Assembly (NCBI GenBank): GCA_965221445.1
Contig: CBDCSF010000013.1
Span: forward strand, 1,736,001 to 1,800,000
DNA from: MPNP01 sp965221445
GTDB lineage: Bacteria; Pseudomonadota; Alphaproteobacteria; Rhodobacterales; Rhodobacteraceae
Length of the DNA stretch: 64,000 bases
Reading direction: 5' to 3'
Of this stretch, positions 45,067-53,614 are shown one piece after another. The stretch's first letter is position 1; every line of letters begins with the position of its first letter. Below the pieces are notes generated by a model. That model was not told where the DNA came from. It did no database searches and was given only the letters and a program-made list of their open reading frames with translations. Position numbers and translations under genes: made by a program.

Positions 45067-45480
45067 TTACATGGCTTTGTGTTTAGGGTCCTCAAGCAAG
45101 GTTTCACCTGCCATGATCTTCCGTGGTTCCGATAACAATCGATAGAAGACGTCCCAACTGTTGATGGTTATCGTACGGAACAGCGAGACCATCGCTGACC
45201 AGAGATATTTTTTGTGTATCTGTTTTTGTAAAGCTTGCCGGAACATACCACAGCAGTGCTTGGTAACCTGATCAATCAGAAGAGCCAACATGCCAAGAGA
45301 CGAAAACACATTGGCGAGATATTTTTGGCCATGCCCAAAGTTGTGTTCAAAGTTGTAGCCGGCTGTTTTCAGGGTCTTGAAAATTTCATTTTTTATGCCG
45401 ACAACTGACTCGATATCCCCTTCAAAATGGAATTCGATCCTTGATTTGTCGGCATAAAAAATATTTGTAATTGAATATAA
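45067..45480 (-). pseudogene. Transposase C-terminal relic
   Basis: The minus-strand frame, open but without a start, reads VVGIKNEIFKTLKTAGYNFEH, NFGHGQKYLANVFSSLGMLALLIDQVTKHC and KKYLWSAMVSLFRTITINSW (shown in pieces). This is the C-terminal end of a DDE-type transposase. The NFEHNFGHG and LIDQV blocks are conserved in such proteins as I know them, but I cannot fix the IS family. The N-terminal two-thirds is missing. It lies directly upstream of hipB, so an insertion followed by deletion marks the left boundary of the toxin-antitoxin block. Confidence 0.7.
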
Positions 45481-45506
45481 TGCAGTATATTATCACCATA
45501 AAGTGG

Positions 45507-45523
45507 CTATAATCGATTTATAG
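45507..45523. promoter_or_regulatory. Possible HipB operator
   Basis: CTATAA and TTATAG flank TCGAT just 9 bp before the hipB ATG. Inverted repeats at this position are expected for autorepression by HipB, although the sequence differs from the E. coli TATCC/GGATA operator. Confidence 0.35.
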
Positions 45524-45531
45524 GTATATAT

Positions 45532-45888
45532 ATGACGCATAAAATTGATTTCTCAACTGCATCAAGCTATGCGGTAGTAGAGGCTCTTGGTAGACGTCTT
45601 GATCAGATACGTTTGAGTCGTAACATACCCCAATATGAACTTGCAAAAGAAGCTGGTATATCGAGAAGTACTCTAACTCGTTTGGCTAACGGTAAGCCTA
45701 TATCCCTTGATTCCTTCGTTCGGATCATGCAAGCACTGCATCTCACGGATCACCTTTTTGGGTTACTACCTGATCCAGACGTACGACCCGTTGATCGTGT
45801 TCGCCTAGGTGGAACAGAACGCCAAAGGGCCAGAAAAAAACACGACAAGTTACCAGCATGGGCTTGGGGTGATGATAAAGAAAACTAG
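45532..45888 (+). CDS. hipB: HipB-type antitoxin, XRE-family regulator
   Basis: A 118-residue HTH_3/XRE protein. The helix-turn-helix spans about residues 26-80 (LGRRLDQIRLSRNIPQYELA, then EAGISRSTLTRLANGKPISLDSFVRIMQAL). The basic C-terminal tail (GGTERQRARKKHDK, then PAWAWGDD) is a common antitoxin end. It lies 2 bp before the HipA-like gene. In E. coli HipB neutralises HipA and represses the operon; the same is inferred here. Confidence 0.88.
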   Translation: MTHKIDFSTASSYAVVEALGRRLDQIRLSRNIPQYELAKEAGISRSTLTRLANGKPISLDSFVRIMQALHLTDHLFGLLPDPDVRPVDRVRLGGTERQRARKKHDKLPAWAWGDDKEN

Positions 45889-45890
45889 GA

Positions 45891-47198
45891 ATGGCTGATA
45901 CAGCACGTGTTATTCTCTGGGGTAGTGATATTGGTGCCGTAACCTGGGTACCAGATAGAGGTCTCGGTGTATTTCAGTATACGCCGAAATTTGTAAATTC
46001 AGGTATTGAAGTTGCACCTTTGATAATGCCTCTATCGGATATGCCCTATGAGTTCCCTTCCCTGTCACGCGAGACATTCAAAGGGTTGCCTGGTTTACTT
46101 GCCGACAGTCTACCTGATAAGTTCGGAAACACACTGATTGATGCCTGGCTTGCTTCACGAGGACGCCAACCTGGAAGTTTTACACCTGTCGAGCGACTTT
46201 GTTTCATCGGTACGCGTGGTATGGGTGCTCTTGAGTTCCGGCCTTTGATTAGTGATGGGTTCGGAATAACCAGAAAAATCGAGATTGGTGCCCTTGTCTC
46301 CCTAGCGAACAGGGTACTTGATGATCGTATCACACTGGAAGGTAAGCTGGCGGGAGAAAATAACGAGAAAACTATTTTGGATATCTTACGCGTCAGTACG
46401 TCGGCAGGAGGAGCTCGTGCGAAGGCTCTGCTTGCCTGGAATCACAATACAGGTGAATTCCGGTCAGGACAAATTTCGGCTAGTCAGGGCTTCTCCCACT
46501 GGCTTATTAAATTTGATGGTGTGTCTGGTAATAAAGATCGTGAAATTGTTGATCCACAAGGATCCGGCCGTATTGAATACGCCTATCATTTGATGGCTCG
46601 GGCCGCAGGTATTGAGATGCAAGAGTGCCGTTTGTTCGAAGAAGGAGGTCGGGCCCATTTCATGACTCGTCGGTTTGACCGTGCACCCAGTGGTGACAAA
46701 CTTCATATGCAATCCCTTGGAGCAATGATGCATTTTGATTTTAACAACGCTGGTTCTAATGGCTACGAACAGGCACTTCAAACGATGAGAAGACTTGGTC
46801 TTTCAATGGATGAAATTGAACAACAGGTTCTTCGTACATTTTTCAATGTACTTGCACGGAATCAAGATGACCATGTCAAGAACATTGCCTTCCTGATGAA
46901 CAGGAAAGGCGAATGGAGTCTTTCACCTGCCTTTGATGTTGTCTATGCGCACAACCCTTCAGGACTGTGGACAGGAAGGCATCAAATGAGCCTTGGAGGT
47001 AAGCGGGACGGGTTTGAACTTGAGGATCTCTTCTTTTTTGCTGGTGTAGGTGGCCTTAAAAAAGCACGAGCGAAATTATTGCTCGGTAAAGTTTCAGAAG
47101 CAGTTTGTAACTGGCGGAATTTTGCCAAAGAAGCTGATGTTCTTCAAGAAAATGTCGTCAGAATAGAAAGGACCCACCGGCGTGAATTATTTATCTAG
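45891..47198 (+). CDS. hipA: HipA-type serine/threonine kinase toxin
   Basis: HipA kinases phosphorylate aminoacyl-tRNA synthetases, such as GltX, and cause persistence. In this 435-residue protein the Ser-containing P-loop is STSAGGARAKAL (169-180). The ATP-binding Lys is K207 in HWLIKFDG. The catalytic loop is NQDDHVKN (324-331) and the metal-binding Asp is D349 in SPAFDVVY. The N-terminal domain has the usual LPGLLADSLPDKFGNTLID segment. All key residues are present, so the toxin is likely active. Its target cannot be read from the sequence. Confidence 0.92.
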   Translation: MADTARVILWGSDIGAVTWVPDRGLGVFQYTPKFVNSGIEVAPLIMPLSDMPYEFPSLSRETFKGLPGLLADSLPDKFGNTLIDAWLASRGRQPGSFTPVERLCFIGTRGMGALEFRPLISDGFGITRKIEIGALVSLANRVLDDRITLEGKLAGENNEKTILDILRVSTSAGGARAKALLAWNHNTGEFRSGQISASQGFSHWLIKFDGVSGNKDREIVDPQGSGRIEYAYHLMARAAGIEMQECRLFEEGGRAHFMTRRFDRAPSGDKLHMQSLGAMMHFDFNNAGSNGYEQALQTMRRLGLSMDEIEQQVLRTFFNVLARNQDDHVKNIAFLMNRKGEWSLSPAFDVVYAHNPSGLWTGRHQMSLGGKRDGFELEDLFFFAGVGGLKKARAKLLLGKVSEAVCNWRNFAKEADVLQENVVRIERTHRRELFI

Positions 47199-47249
47199 TT
47201 TTTTTCCAAATTGGAAAACTATCAAATTGAATCTCTTTGATTCACTTAC

Positions 47250-47304
47250 TTATCCGTTGTGTTTGTAAAAAAGGATCGGAGCATACAAAAATTATTACGG
47301 ATAA
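47250..47304. promoter_or_regulatory. Spaced inverted repeat upstream of the XRE/nucleotidyltransferase pair
   Basis: TTATCCGT (47250-47257) and ACGGATAA (47297-47304) are perfect inverted copies 39 bp apart, ending about 38 bp before the XRE start. They contain the TATCC/GGATA half-sites known from HipB operators. They may be operators bound by the XRE protein or by HipB. Confidence 0.4.
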
Positions 47305-47341
47305 AGGTTTAAAATATAAATAAATGATATATTTATAATGC

Positions 47342-47905
47342 ATGGAATTTGCAGAGAATCTAAAGAACGCTCGCCGTGTACTCAAACTTACTCAGAAAGA
47401 CCTTGCTGAACGTTGCCAGCTAACACAACCGCAGATATGTCATCTGGAAAGTGGTAAGCATGAGCCCAGGTTGAGCACCGCGATAGCTGTTGCCCGCGCA
47501 CTTGAAATGTCACTTGATGATCTGACTGTTGGGCAAAATTCCCGTAAGCAACAAGCCAGGGTGTTAAACCAAATAGGTGGGCAACTCCCCGACAGGAAAA
47601 TTCAGCCACGGAAATATACTGGTAAGATTCCGATCCCGGAACGGTTCCACTGCATGGCGGAACAGCGATCACGCCGGTATCGTGTTGATTTGGAATATGA
47701 AGATATAGGTGAAGAATTGTTACTCTTACGCAAGAAAGCCTTTGATCTTTATGGAGCTACTTGTCTATGGAATATCGCTGGGCACGCTACTATCAGCGGC
47801 ATGCGAGGAATCGCTGGCGGTTTGCAGAATTATGGCGATCTTGATGCTGCTCGTCTGGCAGCAGTAATCCTTGAAAAAACAGGTTGTAAACTCATTGCCC
47901 CTTGA
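47342..47905 (+). CDS. XRE-family regulator with C-terminal extension, putative antitoxin
   Basis: A 187-residue protein. Residues 3-62 are a standard XRE HTH (NARRVLKLTQKDLAERCQLT, then QPQICHLESGKHEPRLSTAIAVARALEMSLDDL). The remaining 110 residues (IPERFHCMAEQRSRRYRVDL, then LEYEDIGEELLLLRKKAFDLYG) form an extra domain I do not recognise. It ends inside the start of the next gene, a nucleotidyltransferase, so the two are translationally coupled. This is the arrangement of AbiE-like type IV toxin-antitoxin systems, with an HTH protein before an AbiEii enzyme, but the antitoxin here is not the usual AbiEi. Confidence 0.75.
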   Translation: MEFAENLKNARRVLKLTQKDLAERCQLTQPQICHLESGKHEPRLSTAIAVARALEMSLDDLTVGQNSRKQQARVLNQIGGQLPDRKIQPRKYTGKIPIPERFHCMAEQRSRRYRVDLEYEDIGEELLLLRKKAFDLYGATCLWNIAGHATISGMRGIAGGLQNYGDLDAARLAAVILEKTGCKLIAP

Positions 47906-48830
47906 TGATTTTCAAAAAGAAATTCAGGAAATAATCCGGAACAACCGCACAGTTTCTAGTCCTTTCGCTGGTGGTTCGGTGATTCAATATCACGGAATAC
48001 GGTTATCCGATGATCAGGATATTTTTACTGCCGATGATCCTGACCCAATAATGCGTCTTGACATTCAGGCTCTCGAAGCTGCCGGTCTTACAGTACGTGT
48101 AACAAAATCCAGAACCGGTTTCCGAGAATGTCTGGTTATGAAACCGGAGGTTGCCTCAGCGACCCTCCAATGGACGAAAGCGTTAAATCTGGAATATTTC
48201 GCCCCAGTCCCTGATGAAGATTTCGGCCAAAGACTTCATTTTGTTGACCTAGCAGTAAACAAAATATTAGCTGCGGCTGACAGAAGGGTCGAGCGCGATT
48301 TCTATGATCTTTGGATGTTGGACAAATATGTTATGCCATTGTGGCGGATGGCTTGTGCCTCCAGCGGAAAATTGCCAGAGTATGGACCGCTTGCCATTAT
48401 TGAGAATCTCTCTCAAAATCGTGTTCTCACATTCTCAAGAAACGAAAATCAGTCAAGCCTGCTTTTCACGGTTGATCTGCCGAGAGGTGAACCGACAAGG
48501 GGATTACGCGTAGCGATCAACAAGGCAAGGAAACTTTTACCTCTGATACCAGCGTCATGGCTGGGGAAATTACAGTTGTGTAAAAATGATCGACCTGTAT
48601 TGGATGCAGAACCTGTTCCAACCGGCGAGGGATCATGGGTTATTCCAGAACAAGGCGGTGCATTGCCAACCTTCAAAGGTGTTGATGACATGATGGTTTC
48701 ATCACTTATAGCTGAATTCGGTAAATATGGTATCCAGCCAACCAGGTCAATTGACCTTGACGCAGAGAATGATGATAACCCTTTCAAAATTCCGGACCCA
48801 TTTGCCCCACCAACCTCCCATGACTCCTAA
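47871..48830 (+). CDS. AbiEii/DUF1814-like nucleotidyltransferase, putative toxin
   Basis: A 319-residue protein starting at TTG 47871, or at TTG 47895 (PLDDFQKEIQ). The nucleotidyltransferase head is FAGGSVIQYHGIRLSDDQDIF: the GGS motif followed by a D-x-D-like pair (here D..QD). Downstream, FVDLAVNKILAAADRRVERDFYDLW matches the conserved Lys and RDxxDL stretch of AbiEii/DUF1814 enzymes, whose relatives in MenT transfer nucleotides to tRNA. The C-terminal third is unassigned. Paired with the XRE gene it forms a probable type IV toxin-antitoxin or phage-defence pair, directly after hipBA. Confidence 0.75.
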   Translation: MKKQVVNSLPLDDFQKEIQEIIRNNRTVSSPFAGGSVIQYHGIRLSDDQDIFTADDPDPIMRLDIQALEAAGLTVRVTKSRTGFRECLVMKPEVASATLQWTKALNLEYFAPVPDEDFGQRLHFVDLAVNKILAAADRRVERDFYDLWMLDKYVMPLWRMACASSGKLPEYGPLAIIENLSQNRVLTFSRNENQSSLLFTVDLPRGEPTRGLRVAINKARKLLPLIPASWLGKLQLCKNDRPVLDAEPVPTGEGSWVIPEQGGALPTFKGVDDMMVSSLIAEFGKYGIQPTRSIDLDAENDDNPFKIPDPFAPPTSHDS

Positions 48831-48951
48831 ATGACCTGATGTGTATAACCTGCTTTCCTTTTTCTCTTACGCTCTCTTTGACCTAGTAGTGGCGAAGCAT
48901 TTTGCGCGGGCTTTGTGACAGTGGTCAGCGGCTAGGTTTCAATCTAGTTGG

Positions 48952-49016
48952 AGGGTTCCTGTTTTCTCTGTGGCACCCCGCATTCGCCAAAATCTACGTG
49001 GGGGGATTTTTTGTCA
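48952..49016 (+). terminator. Weak hairpin between the nucleotidyltransferase and cache genes
   Basis: CCCCGC and GTGGGG can pair around a loop of about 18 bases, followed by ATTTTTTG. The loop is large, so this is only a possible terminator between two convergent genes. Confidence 0.3.
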
Positions 49017-49027
49017 ACTTGCTACGG

Positions 49028-50017
49028 CTATTGGTCTTTGAGGTAGATGCCCGAACCGACCACGACTTTCTGATCTGAACCACGTGCGTTGAAACTCACC
49101 GCATACCCGAATTTTGGGGAACCAGTATCCTCGTCCCCCTCAACCTCTGGGTCGTCGTAATGGTAGCGCAGGAACTTCTGGCCTTCGCGCAACGCGCCCC
49201 CGATCAGCAGCTTCGGGAAGGGAAGGCCGTTCGCATCAACTCGTTCCATATCGGTCGGCTTTCCTTCTCGCCATGTCTCGAAGCCGTGAAAAATGGTGTA
49301 GCCCTTGCTCCCCACCACCCAGAGGTAGACATTCCCCGATCGCCAAGGTCCACCCTCCTCCCGGAAGGCATTTCTGAGAGCCATGAGCCCCCCGTGCTTC
49401 TCGGTCTCGTAGACACCCCGATAGGCGTCAGCCGCCGCCTCAACGAACGCGACCAGTGTCTCCTGATCCACAACCTCGGCGGCAGTGATGGGAGGCGGCT
49501 GAATGTCCTTCCCTGCCAGCGGGGCGGCAGACAGATCCTTGGAAAATCCACCGACCAGATAGAACTCAATGTTTCCTACACCGGTTTTGGTTCTGATTGA
49601 GTAAGCGGTCTTCGGTGCTCCGTCGATATAATCAACAAAGCCGCCACCGGCCTCACCAACCTTCATCATCTCCCTTGCGACCGCGATGCCTTGGTCATCA
49701 CGGATGTCGAGAATGTCGCGGCCCTGGAATGACCGATCGCCGGCATGGAGTGAAATCGAGCCATCCAACATCAGAAACAACAGATAAGTGTCGCCAGAAG
49801 TCCAGCGCGGCTCCTGCCGCAATGTCTCCCGAGTGGCAATCACATCGTTGTAGTCTTGGAGATTTTCGAGATACTGTTTGGCGTCGAGGACGAAGGCTTT
49901 GAGGCTTTCCCTGTCCTTAACCTGATCGGCGGTCGTCTGTGCCATGACAACTCCAGGCACGGTGGCAAGCACAAGCGCCAACAAGGCGGAAAGGTAGATT
50001 CGTATACTTGATGTCAT
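49028..50017 (-). CDS. Periplasmic protein with two tandem Cache domains
   Basis: A 329-residue secreted protein. The signal peptide is IYLSALLALVLATVPGVVMA. Two similar halves follow: first DRESLKAFVLDAKQYLENL, RWTSGDTYLLFLMLDGSISLHAG and AREMMKVGEAGGGFVDY; then DQETLVAFVEAAADAYRGV, PWRSGNVYLWVVGSKGYTIFHG and LREGQKFLRYHYDD. These are Cache-type ligand-binding modules, which usually front chemoreceptors or histidine kinases, but no membrane helix or signalling domain follows. The gene is clearly richer in G+C than its neighbours (one 60-base line has 41 G/C), suggesting recent transfer. The ligand is unknown. Confidence 0.7.
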   Translation of the reverse strand: MTSSIRIYLSALLALVLATVPGVVMAQTTADQVKDRESLKAFVLDAKQYLENLQDYNDVIATRETLRQEPRWTSGDTYLLFLMLDGSISLHAGDRSFQGRDILDIRDDQGIAVAREMMKVGEAGGGFVDYIDGAPKTAYSIRTKTGVGNIEFYLVGGFSKDLSAAPLAGKDIQPPPITAAEVVDQETLVAFVEAAADAYRGVYETEKHGGLMALRNAFREEGGPWRSGNVYLWVVGSKGYTIFHGFETWREGKPTDMERVDANGLPFPKLLIGGALREGQKFLRYHYDDPEVEGDEDTGSPKFGYAVSFNARGSDQKVVVGSGIYLKDQ

Positions 50018-50070
50018 TTGGTCATCTCCGATGTTACTGTCTCTGTATATGAAAAATTTGATGCCCAGAG

Positions 50071-50556
50071 CTACACCTGCAGTTTCGACTCCTTCGAAAC
50101 TGATCCTCTGTAAAGGGATAGAAAATCGATTGGATCAAGATTTACCGGAGGATAACCGGCGTCTTGGGTTAGATTTGATGCTATTCTTCTTACAAAAGGG
50201 AACAACAAGCGGGGACACTCAACCATCAGCACCATTTTCAAGGTTTCGTCATCAGTTTCAGGTACTTTGAACATACCCACATAATCCAATTCCAGAATAA
50301 AGAGAGTAGAATTTTCCTTCTTGTCGAATGCTGACAATTTGAGCTTTATCTTGATCTGATATGTGTGATCATTGGTTTTTTTTACGTCAACTCCAACCTG
50401 AACCTCAATTTCTGATTGAACCGCATGGTTCATTCTACCTTCCTGAAGGGCAATATTTTCAAAGGAAAGGTCATCAATAAATTGACCGAGTACATTGATT
50501 TTCATATCAGGGAAAGATTGATCCTTTGGGGGTTTGGAACCATTTGTGCTAGGCAT
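50071..50556 (-). CDS. secB: Protein-export chaperone SecB
   Basis: SecB keeps preproteins unfolded and hands them to SecA. The frame has MKINVLGQFIDDLSFENI, VQVGVDVKKTNDHTYQIKI and LVECPRLLFPFVRRIASNLTQDAGYPPVNLDPIDFLSLY (quoted as CPRLLFPFVRRIASNLTQDA). I choose ATG 50556 because GGAG lies before it; an earlier in-frame ATG at 50598 has no ribosome-binding site. The length is 161. In Alphaproteobacteria secB usually neighbours fxsA and the Tim44-like gene; here xsc-pta lies between. Confidence 0.94.
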   Translation of the reverse strand: MPSTNGSKPPKDQSFPDMKINVLGQFIDDLSFENIALQEGRMNHAVQSEIEVQVGVDVKKTNDHTYQIKIKLKLSAFDKKENSTLFILELDYVGMFKVPETDDETLKMVLMVECPRLLFPFVRRIASNLTQDAGYPPVNLDPIDFLSLYRGSVSKESKLQV

Positions 50557-50748
50557 TGGGTGTATTGATCTCCATGACCGGGATGTTATCGTAGCCATTA
50601 GTTTACCATCAATGGATACGAATGAAAATTAAATTAATTGCCCTCAATAGTGGTGGAATCATCCAAGTAATCACTAAATACAAAATAGCAAAGCTATTAT
50701 TTTACCCACACAAATTAAATTGGTGTGTTTGATGAAAGGAACAAACCC

Positions 50749-52527
50749 ATGAAGATGACAACTGAAGAAGCCTTTATAAAAGTACTTCAGATGCATGGAA
50801 TCGAACATGCGTTCGGAATTATTGGTTCTGCCATGATGCCGGTATCAGATCTGTTCCCGGCAGCTGGTATCACATTCTGGGATGCCGCACACGAATGCAA
50901 CGCTGGAATGACAGCGGACGGATATACCCGGTCGACCGGCAAAATGTCCATGATGATCGCACAAAACGGCCCGGGAATTACCAATTTTGTAACTCCGGTG
51001 AAAACCGCTTACTGGAATCACTCTCCAATTCTACTTGTAACCCCGCAAGCAGCCAATAAAACCATGGGTCAAGGTGGTTTTCAGGAAATCGAACAAATGA
51101 AGCTGTTTGAAGACATGGTATGCTATCAGGAAGAAGTAAGAGATCCAAGTCGGATGGCAGAAGTTTTAAATCGAGTTATCGAAAAAGCCTGGAGAGGATG
51201 TGCACCTGCTCAAATCAACGTTCCCAGGGACTTTTGGACACAGGTAATTGACATTGATTTGCCCCAAACGGTTAAACTTGAAAAGCCCCGAGGGGGTAAA
51301 CAGGCCATTGAAGAAGCTGCCAGGTTACTGTCGAGTGCCAAGTTCCCGGTAATTTTGAACGGTGCAGGAGTTGTTATCGGTGATGCAATCGGAGCCTCTG
51401 CCAGATTGGCGGAAAAACTTCTTGCACCTGTTTGTTGTGGATACCAACACAATGATGCATTTCCAGGAGATCATCCCCTTTCCGTCGGTCCCTTGGGTTA
51501 TAACGGTTCGAAAGCAGCCATGGAACTAATATCCAATGCAGATGTTGTTTTAGCATTGGGTACAAGATTAAATCCTTTTTCAACTCTTCCAGGGTATGGC
51601 TTAAATTATTGGCCAGAGGAAGCAAAGATTATTCAGGTAGATATAAACTCTGACCGTATAGGGCTTACCAAGAAAGTCACAGTGGGGATCCAGGGTGATG
51701 CCAAGCAAGTGGCAGAGCAGCTTTTGGAAAAATTATCTGAATTTGCTGGCCAACAAGACCGGGAAGAAAGAAAACAGAAGATTGCCCGAACCAAGTCCAG
51801 ATGGCTTCAGGAACTCACTTCAATGGATCATGAAGATGATGATGAGGGGACAACCTGGAATCAAAGAGCTCGAAAAAAGGACCCTGAATTGATGAGTCCA
51901 AGGATGGCTTGGAGGGCTATTCAAAAAGTACTTCCAACCGAGGCAATCATATCTTCGGACATAGGCAACAATTGTGCCATTGGTAATGCTTATCCCACCT
52001 TTGAAGAAGGAAGAAAATATCTTGCCCCAGGGTTGTTTGGCCCCTGTGGATATGGTTTCCCGGCAATAATTGGTGCAAAGATCGGGTGTCCCGATACACC
52101 TGTAGTTGGTTTCGCCGGTGATGGTGCATTTGGCATTTCCATGAATGAGATGACATCCTGTGGACGAGGAGATTGGCCTCCCATAACCATGGTAATATTC
52201 AGAAACTATCAATGGGGTGCGGAAAAGCGTAACACCACACTATGGTTTGATGATAATTTTGTGGGAACAGAATTAGACCTCAGGGTTAGTTACGCAAAAA
52301 TTGCCGACGGTTGTGGATTAAGAGGTGTTCAGGTCAAGAGTATGGGTGATCTGTCAGAAGCATTGGATACGGCCGTTAAGGCCCAAATGGATGACAAGAT
52401 AACAACTTTCATAGAGGTAGTCCTGAACCAGGAGCTAGGTGAACCTTTCCGAAGGGATGCCATGAAAAAGCCTACCAGGGTTGCTGGTATATCCAGGGAA
52501 GATATGCGTTCGCAAGTACCTGGTTAA
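50749..52527 (+). CDS. xsc: Sulfoacetaldehyde acetyltransferase
   Basis: Xsc is a thiamine-diphosphate enzyme that converts sulfoacetaldehyde and phosphate to acetyl phosphate and sulfite in taurine and isethionate catabolism. MTTEEAFIKVLQMHGIEHAFGIIGSAMMPVSD is the Xsc opening (quoted as FGIIGSAMMPVSDLFPAAGI). AHECNAGMTADGYTRSTGK and the ThDP motif GDGAFGISMNEMTSCGRGDWPPI-FRN are intact. RNYQWGAEKRNTTLWFDDNFVGTEL is also very Xsc-specific. I start at ATG 50749 (AAAGGA upstream), not at the GTG 24 bp earlier. The next gene is pta, the usual partner. No taurine aminotransferase or isethionate oxidase is present in the window. Confidence 0.95.
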   Translation: MKMTTEEAFIKVLQMHGIEHAFGIIGSAMMPVSDLFPAAGITFWDAAHECNAGMTADGYTRSTGKMSMMIAQNGPGITNFVTPVKTAYWNHSPILLVTPQAANKTMGQGGFQEIEQMKLFEDMVCYQEEVRDPSRMAEVLNRVIEKAWRGCAPAQINVPRDFWTQVIDIDLPQTVKLEKPRGGKQAIEEAARLLSSAKFPVILNGAGVVIGDAIGASARLAEKLLAPVCCGYQHNDAFPGDHPLSVGPLGYNGSKAAMELISNADVVLALGTRLNPFSTLPGYGLNYWPEEAKIIQVDINSDRIGLTKKVTVGIQGDAKQVAEQLLEKLSEFAGQQDREERKQKIARTKSRWLQELTSMDHEDDDEGTTWNQRARKKDPELMSPRMAWRAIQKVLPTEAIISSDIGNNCAIGNAYPTFEEGRKYLAPGLFGPCGYGFPAIIGAKIGCPDTPVVGFAGDGAFGISMNEMTSCGRGDWPPITMVIFRNYQWGAEKRNTTLWFDDNFVGTELDLRVSYAKIADGCGLRGVQVKSMGDLSEALDTAVKAQMDDKITTFIEVVLNQELGEPFRRDAMKKPTRVAGISREDMRSQVPG

Positions 52528-52556
52528 TCTTCAGATAACTTGGAAGGAGATGTTTT

Positions 52557-53561
52557 TTGGTTACTGATTCTCCTTTTCTCGAACAAATTTATTCCAAAGC
52601 GAGTAGTAACCCAAAGCATATCGTTCTCCCTGAAGGGGAGGACGATCGAATAATTCGGGCAGCAATACTCGCGGCTGAAAGAGGTATTGCTGAAATCACC
52701 CTTCTTGGTTCTCCAGCCAAAATCCAGCCAGTTATAGAAGATACGGGAAAATCTCCTTTAAATATCACAATTGTTGAACCCTCCTCCTGTCCTAGGTTGG
52801 AGAATTATACCAATGAACTGGTCAAAATCCGGCAACACAAGGGGATTAGTCGGGAAGAAGCAAGAGATACCATATTGCAACCTCTTGGATATGCAGCCAT
52901 GATGGTTAAGCTGAATCACGCTGATGGAACTATCGGCGGTGCCGTACATACCACCGCAGATACACTCCGTGCAGCCCTTCAGATCATTGGTAGAGCACCA
53001 AGTGTAGATACGGTTTCCTCTTTTTTTATCATGATCGCTGATCAACCTCACCACCCGTTCCAGGGCCCTGTTATCTTTGCTGATTGTGCTATGGTTATAG
53101 ATCCAACGGCAAGACAACTTGCACAAATAGGGGAAAATGCTGCTCTCTCAGTATCCACTATCCTTGGAATCGATCCCAGTGTTGCCTTCCTCTCCTTTTC
53201 TACCGCAGGAAGTGGATCGCATGAAAAAGTCCAAACGGTCCAGGAAGCAATTCAAATTGCCAAAGAAAAATATTCGGACTGGATAATTGATGAGGAACTT
53301 CAATTTGATGCTGCCTTGGATCCCCTGATAAGGCAAAGAAAAGCACCCCACCTCCTTTTGGATACACCACCTAACGTGTTTGTATTTCCCAATCTTGATG
53401 CGGGAAATATCGGTTATAAAATTGCCGAAAGGATTGGGGGAATGAAAGCTGTCGGTCCTGTATTGCAAGGGCTGGCCAAACCCGCCAATGATCTGTCCCG
53501 GGGCAGCAAGGTCGAGGATATCCTGTCTCTTATAGCCATAACAGGGCTTCAGGCTGGCTGA
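52557..53561 (+). CDS. pta: Phosphate acetyltransferase (short form)
   Basis: Pta converts acetyl phosphate to acetyl-CoA. The 334-residue catalytic domain alone is present. HIVLPEGEDDRIIRAA, GYAAMMVKLNHADGTIGGAVHTTADTLRAALQ, FADCAMVIDPTARQLAQIGENAA and FLSFSTAGSGSHEKVQTVQEAIQ are family blocks. The start is TTG at 52557, just after GGAAGGAG. Following xsc by 29 bp, it completes the sulfoacetaldehyde-to-acetyl-CoA branch. The released sulfite needs a sulfite exporter or dehydrogenase not seen here. Confidence 0.95.
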   Translation: MVTDSPFLEQIYSKASSNPKHIVLPEGEDDRIIRAAILAAERGIAEITLLGSPAKIQPVIEDTGKSPLNITIVEPSSCPRLENYTNELVKIRQHKGISREEARDTILQPLGYAAMMVKLNHADGTIGGAVHTTADTLRAALQIIGRAPSVDTVSSFFIMIADQPHHPFQGPVIFADCAMVIDPTARQLAQIGENAALSVSTILGIDPSVAFLSFSTAGSGSHEKVQTVQEAIQIAKEKYSDWIIDEELQFDAALDPLIRQRKAPHLLLDTPPNVFVFPNLDAGNIGYKIAERIGGMKAVGPVLQGLAKPANDLSRGSKVEDILSLIAITGLQAG

Positions 53562-53583
53562 ACACGATTTTTGCACCGTTAAT

Positions 53584-53603
53584 GGTTCAAAAATTTTTGA
53601 ACC
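53584..53603. repeat. 20-bp palindrome between convergent pta and fxsA
   Basis: GGTTCAAAAA and TTTTTGAACC abut as a perfect palindrome, 23 bp after pta. It lies between the stops of two convergent genes and may act as a weak bidirectional terminator or as a protein-binding site. Confidence 0.4.
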
Positions 53604-53614
53604 TAAAAGGTGTT

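Noticed and set aside
47202..47218. Palindrome TTTTCCAA-A-TTGGAAAA as the hipBA terminator
   Set aside because: The T-run precedes the stem on the coding strand and only A residues follow it, so it cannot be an intrinsic terminator for hipBA.
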